Source of the DNA: Moritella sp. PE36
GTDB taxonomy: Bacteria; Pseudomonadota; Gammaproteobacteria; Enterobacterales; Moritellaceae
Direction: 5' to 3'
DNA: 64,000 bases
Assembly (NCBI RefSeq): GCF_000170855.1
Contig: NZ_ABCQ01000001.1
Location: 248,001-312,000 of the forward strand
Positions 45,182 through 53,415 of this stretch are shown here, piece after piece. Position 1 is the first letter of the stretch; the number at the start of each line of letters is the position of its first letter. The position numbers and the translations under genes are program-made. Under the pieces are notes generated by a model. The model did no database searches, was not told the origin of the DNA, and saw nothing but the letters and a program-made list of their open reading frames with translations.

Positions 45182-45969
45182 ATTTACTCACCTCATTAAG
45201 TTGATGGATAACGGTGTTAACAGTCATAGGCTGACAGCCATGCGTTAATCACCATTTAAGTAATATATGCTTCAGTGCGCGATTAAATCAGGCTGCATCA
45301 ACATACCAACGATGCGTATTGGTAATGAAATAAATAATCTAGATACGTGATTACTTCAGGTTTAATATCCAACGGGATGACGATGACACGCTGATATTAC
45401 GATGTATTTAGCAGAGATGTTGTTGCTACGTTTGCCAAAAAAATAAATCAATGATGTCGCTTAAGGTTTAGATGTATTTCAGCAAGTGTCGAGTTCCATG
45501 CTGTCTATCGAAAGATTCAAAATGAGCTAAGTTCCCCCCAACGTAACTAACATATTAATAATAATATCCTAGCTTCTACAGGGTTCAATATAGGGGTATA
45601 TATTATATTTTCATCAGTAAATTACTATCCAGATTTTTAATATTTAATTACCCCAATTACATTAAATAGAGTCACCCACCCCATTGCCTATCGTGCAATG
45701 GGGTGATTATTTTTGATGGTATTTTCACTTCATTAAGCATCGATCATTACCAACCTAAACAGCCGTTTTCTGTAAAAGGATTAAGTATCCTTTGCTAAAA
45801 ATTCATAAGATAATATGGCAATACCCATCACACCTTACTGCGTAAGACGCGATGGGTACTGCCGATTTAAAGCAGCCAAGTTGTTAGCTCCCCTCCTGTC
45901 CATAACTCGACTTTTTCCTGACCTTTACGCAGCACAGCTAAAACCTAATTACAGCCTATTCCACATTGG
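45182..45969. other. Long gene-less stretch with two hairpins
   Basis: 788 bases without a credible gene. Hairpin 1: CACCCCATTGC / GCAATGGGGTG at 45677-45705, 7-base loop, followed by TTATTTTTG, so a plausible plus-strand terminator. Hairpin 2: TACCCATC...TTAC / GTAA...GATGGGTA at 45824-45859. The rest is AT-rich. The stretch could hold a replication origin or a decayed gene; nothing decides this. Confidence 0.6.
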
Positions 45970-46392
45970 CTAAAACGTACTGAGTTTAACTTCATCAAAT
46001 GCACCAGAATCTTGATAATCAATAAAGTTCATCTCCCACGTTGGGTAAAAATCCATAACTTCATGTAAAGCACGCATTGGTAATGGGTACACCAGCCCAG
46101 TGCCATTGCTCATATCAAAATCAATTTCTTTAGCCAATTCAGGATATGGATAACCTTGGTAGCTGAACGAGGTGATGTAATCAAATTGCCACAATCCACC
46201 ATTGCAGGTAATGCTTATTTCAACAGGATGATAACCACCTTTTTTATTGCTGTAAGTGCTATCTCTAAAGTTAAACACAATCGTGTTTGTGCCTGTTGGT
46301 ATTTCTTGTTCTTGGGCTACCTTGGCAAGTAAGTTCATCAGGTCTTGTGTTACAGGCACGAGTAAGCTATCCGAATCAAAGTTCAGCTTCAT
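45970..46392 (-). CDS. DUF2787 family protein
   Basis: 140-residue protein with IVFNFRDSTYSNKKGGYHPV, EISITCNGGLWQFDYITSFS and MNFIDYQDSGAFDEVKLS, matching DUF2787, a family frequent in marine gammaproteobacterial mobile elements and of unknown function. It is downstream of two further accessory genes in the same direction and probably co-transcribed with them. Confidence 0.8.
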   Translation of the reverse strand: MKLNFDSDSLLVPVTQDLMNLLAKVAQEQEIPTGTNTIVFNFRDSTYSNKKGGYHPVEISITCNGGLWQFDYITSFSYQGYPYPELAKEIDFDMSNGTGLVYPLPMRALHEVMDFYPTWEMNFIDYQDSGAFDEVKLSTF

Positions 46393-46471
46393 AATGAGCT
46401 CCGTTAGTAAGTTTGTAGGGTTAGGTTTAGTGAGGTTCTTAGGTATGTAAGGGGTGAATTAGCAGCGTGGA

Positions 46472-47080
46472 TTAAGTTAATGCTAACAACTTGGCTTTCT
46501 TCTGCTCGTAATCATCGGCTAATACATGAAGAAATACGCTAGTACCTGATTGAACAATCAAACCAATATCATCACTGCGTAACACGCCAGCAAGGAACCC
46601 AGCGTTATTTGAGCTAGCACCTTTAAAGGCAGGTTTAAGTGCGGTACTTTTAAAAGGCTTATCAACTTGTTCATCCAGGATTGCAATCAATGTAGTTAGG
46701 TTAATCCATTCTTTAGAATGTAACCCACCACCTTCATTACCGCTAAGTCTGATATATAACTCACCTTCTTCATCATGCTCTGCGATATCAAAGAAAACAT
46801 GGTTAGTTGTTTTAGGGCTTAGTTTCTTACCTTTGCCTGATAATACAATATTACTGAAATGGTCATGTTTCTCAGGTTCAGATTGCTTATCATTAGCTGG
46901 CTTATCTTCAACAACTTTATCCGTTGGTGTATCCGTAGCTATATCACTTACTTGCTCATTGGTTAATTCAACTGATGTGTTATCAGTGACAGTTTCATCA
47001 ACGATAACAGTAGTATCAACATTGTTATCTTCAACTTTTATATCGGCTGTTTTATTGGTGTTGTTAGTTTTACGGCTCAT
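46472..47080 (-). CDS. Hypothetical protein with disordered acidic N-terminus
   Basis: 202-residue protein. Residues 1-75 are rich in Thr, Val, Asp and Glu and look disordered. The C-terminal 120 residues form a compact domain (GLHSKEWINLTTLIAILDEQ, then GASSNNAGFLAGVLRSDDIG). No family recognised. It lies between the DUF2787 gene and another small gene, all in the same direction after integrase 2. Possibly a DNA-mimic or accessory protein; unproven. Confidence 0.65.
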   Translation of the reverse strand: MSRKTNNTNKTADIKVEDNNVDTTVIVDETVTDNTSVELTNEQVSDIATDTPTDKVVEDKPANDKQSEPEKHDHFSNIVLSGKGKKLSPKTTNHVFFDIAEHDEEGELYIRLSGNEGGGLHSKEWINLTTLIAILDEQVDKPFKSTALKPAFKGASSNNAGFLAGVLRSDDIGLIVQSGTSVFLHVLADDYEQKKAKLLALT

Positions 47081-47150
47081 AGAAAATCCTTTAATAATGA
47101 TGGCTAGATTAGGTTTAATTTAGATTTGTGGTATCGGTAGTCATTGCAGG

Positions 47151-47531
47151 TTAAAGTATCTTGCTTAATACAGTGACGGTAGTTGTTTTAGACGTTAAAG
47201 GTGCTAATAAATAACAGCCACCACCTGCATCGGTAATAACTGATAAAGCCAGTAGATAGGGACAAGTATCATCATTCAATAACAAGACAAACTCAGGGTT
47301 ATCTATCACTCGCTGAATGAAATATTGAATATCTTCATCAGCATCAAGTAATGAACTATCAACATCACTTTCTTCTAGCAGTATGAGAAAGGTATCGTAT
47401 TCAGACCAGAAGTCAGCAGTTGTATCTAAGCAACCATCAAACGGGCTAATTAATTCATTATTCAATGCTGTTTTAACCTGTTCTGGTAGGGCTAGCTCAT
47501 TAACAAGGTTGAAGTTCTTAATCACTTTCAT
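47151..47531 (-). CDS. Small acidic hypothetical protein
   Basis: 126-residue acidic protein (MKVIKNFNLVNELALPEQVK start; many Asp and Leu). The ATG at 47531 has GGAG ten bases upstream; a longer frame to 47561 is possible. It follows integrase 2 and precedes the disordered-protein gene. No recognisable domain; no membrane span. Confidence 0.6.
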   Translation of the reverse strand: MKVIKNFNLVNELALPEQVKTALNNELISPFDGCLDTTADFWSEYDTFLILLEESDVDSSLLDADEDIQYFIQRVIDNPEFVLLLNDDTCPYLLALSVITDAGGGCYLLAPLTSKTTTVTVLSKIL

Positions 47532-47603
47532 TGGTTGTATTCTCCATAGGTTAACAATCAATAATCATGATATTTATATATGTATCAGCCTTGTTTTATT
47601 ACG

Positions 47604-48809
47604 CTATAACTCCTCAACCATGCTCGATATCATTGATGCAGTTTCTCGTTGTTTACCTTCACTTAATTTTGCATAACGTAAGGTGCTAGATATGTCCTTG
47701 TGATTAAGCAACTTCTGAACTGAGCTAATATCAACACCGTTAGAGATCAGGTTACTCGCTACCGAATGTCTTGCCGTATGCAGCAATACTTCATCAGGAT
47801 TTTCTATCCCAGCCATCTGCTTAATTATATCGAATGAGTAACGAGGCGCACCGATTGGCTTGCCCTTTTTATGTGGCGCTGGGAATACGAAATTATTGCC
47901 CGATATTTTAGGGATTGATTGCAGGATCTCTATCATGAGGTCGGAGAGATAAATGATGTGATAAGTACCGTTCTTGGTCCGAGGGATAGTCAGGGTGCGC
48001 TTTTCGAAGTTAATATCACTGTGGACTCTGAAACGTAGCTCACCTTCACGACAGCCGATTAGATGTAGCAATGCAATGAAGTTGCCAATGCTGGGTTTTG
48101 GATAGGCTCTGGCCACTTTGATAATGCGCTTAGTCTCGTCAATATCACAATACCGAGTTCTAGCATTATTTTCGGGCAATAATGAAACTCTATCCGCCAC
48201 ATTATCAACATCTAACATTGAGTGCGCTAATTTACCCATGGTTTTTAATAAGGCTAATACACGGTTACAGGTTGCTGGTGCATAATATTCACCTTTGTAC
48301 TTGGTTTCGCTCAGGGTTAAGTGGAGCTTCATTACATGGCTAACTGTTAGCTCATTATATTTAATGTTGGAAATCGAGGAGCAATGCTTACGGAATCGCT
48401 TTTCATCAATACCCCATGTTTTCTTACGACGCTTTGCCAGTGGTAAGTAGGTATCGTAGAAGAATGACTTAACCGTTGGGTAATCAACTTGATTATCACG
48501 TTCAGCTTTAGGGTCAACACCATCAGCGATCATACCTTTATACTTTCTGGCTACCTTTCGAGCTTGGTTAATATCAATATCTGGAAAGCGCCCTATGGTG
48601 ATACTACATTTACGTCCGTTAAATTTATAACGTAGTAGAAAACGTTTATTACCTGTTTTACCGGATAGACATTTAAGGCCAATGATTTCTGTATCGGATA
48701 CTTCGAGTTCTGTTGATGATGAATTTACTTGATTGGATGGTAGGGATTTTAGATTAGTATTGGTAAATTTGAATTTTTTGGTGGTGATAGTGGGGTTATT
48801 GCTGGTCAT
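47604..48809 (-). CDS. Tyrosine recombinase (integrase) 2, P4-like
   Basis: 401-residue integrase. The N-terminal arm-binding domain (KRFLLRYKFNGRKCSITIGR, then DINQARKVARKYKGMIADGV) is of the P4-type DUF4102 class. The catalytic domain has R in GCREGELRF, HTARHSVAS for H-x-x-R, LLNHKDISST and the tyrosine in LRYAKLS. The enzyme likely recombines at the tRNA-Leu core. Two decayed copies of its 5' end occur at 22.6 and 50.2 kb, so this gene family has been in this locus repeatedly. Confidence 0.93.
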   Translation of the reverse strand: MTSNNPTITTKKFKFTNTNLKSLPSNQVNSSSTELEVSDTEIIGLKCLSGKTGNKRFLLRYKFNGRKCSITIGRFPDIDINQARKVARKYKGMIADGVDPKAERDNQVDYPTVKSFFYDTYLPLAKRRKKTWGIDEKRFRKHCSSISNIKYNELTVSHVMKLHLTLSETKYKGEYYAPATCNRVLALLKTMGKLAHSMLDVDNVADRVSLLPENNARTRYCDIDETKRIIKVARAYPKPSIGNFIALLHLIGCREGELRFRVHSDINFEKRTLTIPRTKNGTYHIIYLSDLMIEILQSIPKISGNNFVFPAPHKKGKPIGAPRYSFDIIKQMAGIENPDEVLLHTARHSVASNLISNGVDISSVQKLLNHKDISSTLRYAKLSEGKQRETASMISSMVEEL

Positions 48810-48918
48810 ATTAATACCTCGTTAATTGGGGATACAAGGTATTAATATGTTCTTGAAGATGGGTTAGATACGCTTAGTGATAGACAATTACACAAGCTTC
48901 AGGACAGGGGCTGAACTC

Positions 48919-50013
48919 TTAATCTTGAAGTTCTTCTGTATAATTACCACTCATATAAGCATCTATATTCTTCAATTTAAACGATTCCTTAATTGCCTTT
49001 TCATGAACTCCAACATGGCTCATACTAGACTCATAATCGTTCGTAGCATATGAAGATTTGATCGTCTCAAGCTCTTCAAACTCCGGATTTCTTTCTTTAT
49101 CATTCCATAACAGTTGATCGGGGTACCAGATATTCTTAACACCACTTATAATTTTAACAGCGGGTATCACACCTCTGAACAAATTAGAATAATCTTGTGA
49201 CTTCAAACTAATACCATCAAATGTAGTTCCCGTTTTCTCACAGAATAACATGAGTAACTTCAGATGAATCCGACAGCGCGGATAATTCCAACGTTGTGAA
49301 TCGAGCACGTCATAAACAGTAAACGTTTGAGTTCCTACGGTTTTAGTGCGCGCAATAACAACCCCTATTCTAAGCTCATCGCTGCTATTATCGCCACTAG
49401 CATTCGCATCAGACATCTGCTTTTCTACATTTTTTGATTCAGTATCGAGTACAAAGAATACCCGTGGTCTTTCTCCATTTATCCTATATCTAGCTAAACG
49501 GTAAGCAATGCTATCTACACTTTTATAAACAGTTCCATGCCCGCCATAATTAAACAAATATTCATCAGCTCCTTTCACCCAACCAACACTTATATTAAAC
49601 ATGTCGGAAACTTCATTTACTATGTCACTGCTCAATGCGTCTAATAAAGCTTTATCATCCATCAATTGTGAGGGCGTCAAATTTCCTGATTTGATCATAT
49701 TAGGGATATCAAATGTGTTGATTTCGTGCATTTGAAATAACTGTCGAAAACGCGAGCACATCAACTCTAACTCTGATGCCATTGGATTTTCGGTAGCTTT
49801 CATTACAGATGTCATAGTCATAGACACTAAATCCTGAATAGAGCAGCCAACATGGTCTGCTTGATGATCAAGAAAGTTTCTAACATCAGGCATAAATCTA
49901 ATCGTGATACCGCGAGCCGGTTGTTCAAGTTCTTTCTCTGTTAGCGCTGGTGTAGAAGGTACACCAGAAAAAAGGATTGCTATTCTGTCTTTAATCGATA
50001 GTTTCTTGCTCAT
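48919..50013 (-). CDS. Hypothetical protein with ribbon-helix-helix-like N-terminus
   Basis: 364-residue protein. Residues 34-70 (ITIRFMPDVRNFLDHQADHV then SIQDLVSM) look like a ribbon-helix-helix DNA-binding unit. The remainder has RPRVFFVLDTESKNVEKQ and a C-terminal IPAVKIISGVKNIWYPDQLL domain that I do not recognise. AAGGTGG precedes the ATG. Just upstream are TTTTGGTTC direct repeats with an inverted AGAACCA, a possible autoregulatory operator. It sits between integrase 2 and the defence cluster. Confidence 0.6.
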   Translation of the reverse strand: MSKKLSIKDRIAILFSGVPSTPALTEKELEQPARGITIRFMPDVRNFLDHQADHVGCSIQDLVSMTMTSVMKATENPMASELELMCSRFRQLFQMHEINTFDIPNMIKSGNLTPSQLMDDKALLDALSSDIVNEVSDMFNISVGWVKGADEYLFNYGGHGTVYKSVDSIAYRLARYRINGERPRVFFVLDTESKNVEKQMSDANASGDNSSDELRIGVVIARTKTVGTQTFTVYDVLDSQRWNYPRCRIHLKLLMLFCEKTGTTFDGISLKSQDYSNLFRGVIPAVKIISGVKNIWYPDQLLWNDKERNPEFEELETIKSSYATNDYESSMSHVGVHEKAIKESFKLKNIDAYMSGNYTEELQD

Positions 50014-50031
50014 ATCATTACCACCTTGAGT

Positions 50032-50070
50032 TTTTGGTTCATTTTGGTTCTACATCTTTATTTAGAACCA
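50032..50070 (-). promoter_or_regulatory. Candidate autoregulatory operator
   Basis: TTTTGGTTC occurs at 50032-50040 and again at 50042-50050, and TGGTTCTA (50045-50052) is mirrored by TTAGAACCA at 50062-50070. The 10-bp repeat spacing is the helical repeat on which ribbon-helix-helix dimers stack. It lies about 20-60 bp upstream of the gene encoding the RHH-like protein. Confidence 0.5.
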
Positions 50071-50162
50071 TATTGACCCAAAAATAATTTCATTGCAACA
50101 AAATTACTTAATTTTTCATTAGCAGAATTGTTTTTAGTAAAAAAAAGTTAGCTATATAGGGT

Positions 50163-50345
50163 CTGTACTATCAGTAATCAACCCTTTATATTTACGAGCT
50201 ACCTTTCTAGCTTGGTTAATATCATGAAAGCGCCCAGTGGTGATGATGGAATTGGTATTATCTGGTGTATTGATAGACATATTAATATCTCATTGATTAG
50301 GGATACAAGGTATTAATATGTTTTTGAAGATGGGTTAGATACGTT
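50163..50345 (-). pseudogene. Relic of an integrase 5' end with internal deletion
   Basis: Minus strand reads MSINTPDNTNSIITT joined to RFHDINQARKVARKYKGL, matching the start and residues of about 80-100 of integrase 2 with the section between deleted. The leader (GGGATACAAGGTATTAATAT) is nearly identical to that at 48833-48852. Confidence 0.85.
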
Positions 50346-50487
50346 AATGAAAAGAGCCATTGAGTGTATCGATATTACCCGAACGGCCTAGTCGAAAAGC
50401 GCATGGTAATGGCACTAATAAAGAATTGAGCTTATTCAGAACTTGAATAAGATGTCGGCTGCGCGACACCTATTTTTATTTATACCT

Positions 50488-51021
50488 TTAGTACAATTGA
50501 GGTGGATTACCTTTGTTTTCCACAACACGCTCTACTTGAGCCCCCCATTTACGGATTATCTGCCCAAATTCATGAGACTGGAGATAATCTGTTGACGAGG
50601 ATTCAAGATTAAAGACTGGCATATAAGTACCTAAAACGCCCTGCTCTAAAATACCATCACTAATTACACCATTTTCTCGAAAAATAAGTACTGGCAATCC
50701 AATTTGAAATGCCATAGCAGGTTCAATATGACTATATGGACTAGTTAACCAATTATCATTCAGGGTGCACTCCTCTGACGTCCCAGGTTTACTAACCCCC
50801 TCAATCACATGAGCTCGTCTAAATGCGATTGTGATTAATCCATTTGATTCAAGCATTAACCGTCTAATCGCTTTCAGTGGAGCATCCATATCATAATCAG
50901 TAACACCTAGGGTTCTAGGTTCATAACCTTGGTCTTTGAGATATGCCGATAAAGTGGATACAAATGTCTCCTGCTCCGCATTGTAAGGTTTTGGATAACT
51001 TAAAAAGATTGGTTTTCCCAT
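50488..51021 (-). CDS. TIR-like/SLOG-like nucleotide-processing domain protein
   Basis: 177-residue protein opening IFLSYPKPYNAEQETFVSTL, a TIR-like first strand and helix, with YSHIEPAMAFQIGLPVLIFR around a conserved glutamate (E100). This layout is found in TIR-like and nucleoside-deoxyribosyltransferase-like domains that cut or sense NAD-type nucleotides. It is last in the defence cluster, 124 bp after the membrane-protein gene. Single domain; no membrane span. I am fairly sure of the fold class but not of the activity. Confidence 0.65.
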   Translation of the reverse strand: MGKPIFLSYPKPYNAEQETFVSTLSAYLKDQGYEPRTLGVTDYDMDAPLKAIRRLMLESNGLITIAFRRAHVIEGVSKPGTSEECTLNDNWLTSPYSHIEPAMAFQIGLPVLIFRENGVISDGILEQGVLGTYMPVFNLESSSTDYLQSHEFGQIIRKWGAQVERVVENKGNPPQLY

Positions 51022-51054
51022 ATATTCCTACTTTTAATAACAGCTAAATCTAGA

Positions 51055-51151
51055 GGTATACGCCTGCTAAGCGCTGTGAAATAGTTGGCTAAAATTAGCG
51101 TGGAGCAAGTAACAGTCAGCTATTCACGTCTGTTTGAGCAACGTCTTAACT
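51055..51151 (-). repeat. attC-like imperfect inverted repeat (weak)
   Basis: On the minus strand the segment runs from AGTTAAGACGTTGCT to AGCAGGCGTATACC; the ends pair as ACGTTGCT with AGCAGGCGT (including G-U pairs). It starts at the stop codon of the membrane-protein gene, as attC sites do. The GTATACC end departs from the GTTRRRY consensus. Confidence 0.35.
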
Positions 51152-51697
51152 AGCAACACAAAATAGCCACGAAGAAACTTTTGGATAGCTACTTATGACA
51201 AAAACGATAAAATGCAATAAAACGAAAACCCAAGGTACATAGATTTCTATGTGGGTAAACGGTAAATACAATTTAGGATCGCCCCCCCGACCTACAGCTT
51301 CCCATTCAGCATCATATGGGCTAATAGGAAGACTTTTTTCAATTTCATGAATGACCTTAAATTTTGCGCTATTTAAATCCTTATACGACCGAACAAGCCT
51401 ATACCACATATATGAAATCGCAATACCAGCTAGGGATATTACCCAGTAAAGCTTCGATGAGGTTGCGACACCTAAATTTAAGTAACTAATTAATGATATA
51501 AGTGCTGTATTAACCGTAACGAAAAAAGAATTTGCAGTCTGCCTTCTATTACTAATATTTTCGGCTGAAGTTAAGTAAATTTTATATTGTTCTAATAAAT
51601 GAGCGTTATAACTGTTAGTTGCATCATAAGCATCTATATTGCCACTTGCGTATAGCTTACTATTTATCTCTTCTGGCTCCATACTAGCGAGCACCAT
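51146..51697 (-). CDS. Membrane protein associated with TIR genes (RipA-octamer-like)
   Basis: 183-residue protein with three hydrophobic spans at about 55-75, 82-100 and 155-172. The segment YKIYLTSAENISNRRQTANS and SPYDAEWEAVGRGGDPKLYL matches what I recall of the RipA family of octameric membrane proteins, small multi-span proteins found next to TIR genes. The ATG overlaps the TIR-protein stop by 14 bp, so they are translationally coupled. A membrane effector opened by a TIR-made signal is a reasonable model, not proven. Confidence 0.65.
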   Translation of the reverse strand: MVLASMEPEEINSKLYASGNIDAYDATNSYNAHLLEQYKIYLTSAENISNRRQTANSFFVTVNTALISLISYLNLGVATSSKLYWVISLAGIAISYMWYRLVRSYKDLNSAKFKVIHEIEKSLPISPYDAEWEAVGRGGDPKLYLPFTHIEIYVPWVFVLLHFIVFVISSYPKVSSWLFCVAS

Positions 51698-52073
51698 TTA
51701 TCAATTTTTTAAGTGTATCCCACTTCCATTCATAAATTTTATCTGAACTTGATGCAGATGTTGGCTTAGTACACTTTTTATCTGCATATGCCCACAGCAA
51801 AAAATAGGCTTTCCCTTTTTCTTTTGCAATTTTTAGCTCAGCTGCAACACCAGTGGCTGTATGAGTTTTTGTACCGCACAGAACAATCACTACATCTACA
51901 TTATCCATTCGTCTACGAACTTTCTCTTTCCAGTCACCGTCTAAATGAGCTTTTACAGAGTTATCTTTAAATTGAAATGGACTATCAGGGAAATCTGACT
52001 GCCCTACTAGCATAGTCTTAGTACCTAAATCATTATCTATGTCGAAGCTTATGAAAACGCGTTTTTTAGTCAT
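51684..52073 (-). CDS. MTH538-type TIR-like protein (ThsB-like)
   Basis: 129-residue single-domain protein: RVFISFDIDNDLG start, SPFQFKDNSVK, then VVIVLCGTKTHTATGVAAEL with the likely catalytic glutamate at E79, and AYFLLWAYADKKCTKP. This is the MTH538 TIR-like (DUF1863) pattern of Thoeris ThsB proteins, which sense phage and make cyclic ADP-ribose-type signals. It starts 3 bp after the next TIR gene's stop and overlaps the membrane-protein gene. Confidence 0.85.
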   Translation of the reverse strand: MTKKRVFISFDIDNDLGTKTMLVGQSDFPDSPFQFKDNSVKAHLDGDWKEKVRRRMDNVDVVIVLCGTKTHTATGVAAELKIAKEKGKAYFLLWAYADKKCTKPTSASSSDKIYEWKWDTLKKLINGAR

Positions 52074-52076
52074 TTA

Positions 52077-52451
52077 TTATTTCCCTATTTTTTTGTAGTA
52101 ATTATCTAATTCATCTAATTTATTCAAAACTCTCAAATTTAACGTATCAATATAATTAGGTAAGGTCATATTGTGAGAAGTCTTAAATACATAAATTTGT
52201 TTATTTAAACCTAATGCAATACCTAGTTCATGAGAAACCCAAGGGGAGTCTTTACTTCTTACTGATAAAATAAGAATAATGCTATTGCTATTCGAAATTT
52301 CATTTCTTATTTGAGCTTGATGATTGCCAACTTCACGCTCTAGGTTTTTTTCAAAGACAAAAGAATTAACACCTAGTTTGGAAAGGTAATTTGACACCGA
52401 CTTTGCTTTTTTACTAGCATCCGTTGAGTAACTAATAAAGACTGATTCCAT
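52077..52451 (-). CDS. TIR-domain protein
   Basis: 124-residue single-domain TIR protein: VFISYSTDASKKAKSVSNYL, IILILSVRSKDSPWVSHELG with the glutamate at E75 in the WxxxE-type position, then QIYVFKT. Such domains hydrolyse or cyclise NAD in bacterial immunity. It is immediately upstream of the MTH538-type gene, and the two together suggest a dual-sensor Thoeris-like locus. An attC-like spacer separates it from the GIY-YIG gene. Confidence 0.85.
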   Translation of the reverse strand: MESVFISYSTDASKKAKSVSNYLSKLGVNSFVFEKNLEREVGNHQAQIRNEISNSNSIILILSVRSKDSPWVSHELGIALGLNKQIYVFKTSHNMTLPNYIDTLNLRVLNKLDELDNYYKKIGK

Positions 52452-52480
52452 TTATTAAATATTTTCCTGATTATTCGGCC

Positions 52481-52555
52481 AGTTAACACCGCAATTCACG
52501 GCGAGCGATAGCGTGTCCAGTAACGAAGTGGCGATGCAACATTAACTTGTTACAT
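52481..52555 (-). repeat. attC-like recombination site
   Basis: 75 bases beginning (minus strand) ATGTAACAAGTTAATG and ending GCGGTGTTAACT. The ends pair as GTTAATGTTGCA with TGCGGTGTTAAC (G-U pairs allowed), giving the long imperfect stem typical of integron attC. The first box departs by one base from RYYYAAC and the last (GTTAACT) by one from GTTRRRY. It follows the GIY-YIG stop codon in the correct orientation for a gene cassette. No integron integrase is seen in the window. Confidence 0.5.
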
Positions 52556-52562
52556 TTGAGAC

Positions 52563-52988
52563 CTATGATTTGTTACAAGCTGGATTTTTCTTATTTTTTT
52601 GGACATATCTCAATATAAGGAGCCTTTCAACAAACTTGATGTAGGCGGCACCATCGTACCGATTTATATCTATCGGAAGAAAAGATACATATATATCACT
52701 AGGCACAACTTCACTTATTGTGCTACCTAGAAATTGCTCTGAATATGTCCAGCCACCACTATGGCCATTTTTCCTTTTGAAAGCAGATGTACCAAATTGA
52801 TTTAAACGGGTTCGGATACTCTGTTTAGTTGTTTCACCTATGTATACAATATTTTTTGATGTGAAGTTTAGCGGGCCATTTGGACTTTTTTTGTACCTAG
52901 AAAGCACATAAACTCCAGACGAAGTACTCTCAGCGAGAGCTTTCACATCTTCAAATTTCGTCCACTTTGTAAATTCAGCTAAATCCAT
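52563..52988 (-). CDS. GIY-YIG-type nuclease-fold protein
   Basis: 141-residue protein. Motifs of the GIY-YIG fold: GVYVL (25-29), VYIGET (48-53), R61 in the following helix, H76, E121 (FVERLLILRY) and N139 at the end (PACNKS). The spacing fits a stand-alone GIY-YIG domain with a complete catalytic set. It is first in the defence cluster and is followed by an attC-like spacer. It may be a nuclease effector or an independent cassette. Confidence 0.75.
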   Translation of the reverse strand: MDLAEFTKWTKFEDVKALAESTSSGVYVLSRYKKSPNGPLNFTSKNIVYIGETTKQSIRTRLNQFGTSAFKRKNGHSGGWTYSEQFLGSTISEVVPSDIYVSFLPIDINRYDGAAYIKFVERLLILRYVQKNKKNPACNKS

Positions 52989-53415
52989 CGAGTACCCTTA
53001 ACGTATGTAGCATTATATTACTGTACCTGCTCACTCTGCCAGTCAGATAAGCCATTAAAAATGCAGGTTAATGCATTGAAAAATATAGGCTTAACTTTCA
53101 ACTTCAGTTAACTTCTAAAAATAGAGAGTACGAAACTATTATTTAATCATTTGGTTCTGGATATATTTTTAACAATAAACCATATGCCATTGACTCTACT
53201 AGCTTAATTAGAAACCAACAAGGTAAAAAGTACAGCTTTGAATGGTAAAGTGTTTCACTATTATTCTAAATCAAACAATCTAATATAAATATGGCGGTAA
53301 TTTAACAGGCAATAGTTAATACGCATAAGCACCTATAGAAAATTTGTATCATAATCAGCACAGAACTACCTAGATCATCACAGATAGATTTAATGATAAT
53401 GAGGTATACTGATAG
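52989..53415. other. Gene-less stretch before the right-end repeat
   Basis: About 430 AT-rich bases, with no coding frame of note and no clear hairpin. It contains the start-side region of the GIY-YIG gene and leads into the repeat at 53416. Confidence 0.4.

Larger units (their letters stand above)
50014..50487. other. Gene-less stretch with operator-like repeats and an integrase relic
   Basis: 474 bases holding the repeats at 50032-50070, an AT-rich promoter-like section at about 50080-50160, the integrase relic at 50163-50345, and about 140 unassigned bases before the TIR-like gene end. Confidence 0.6.
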
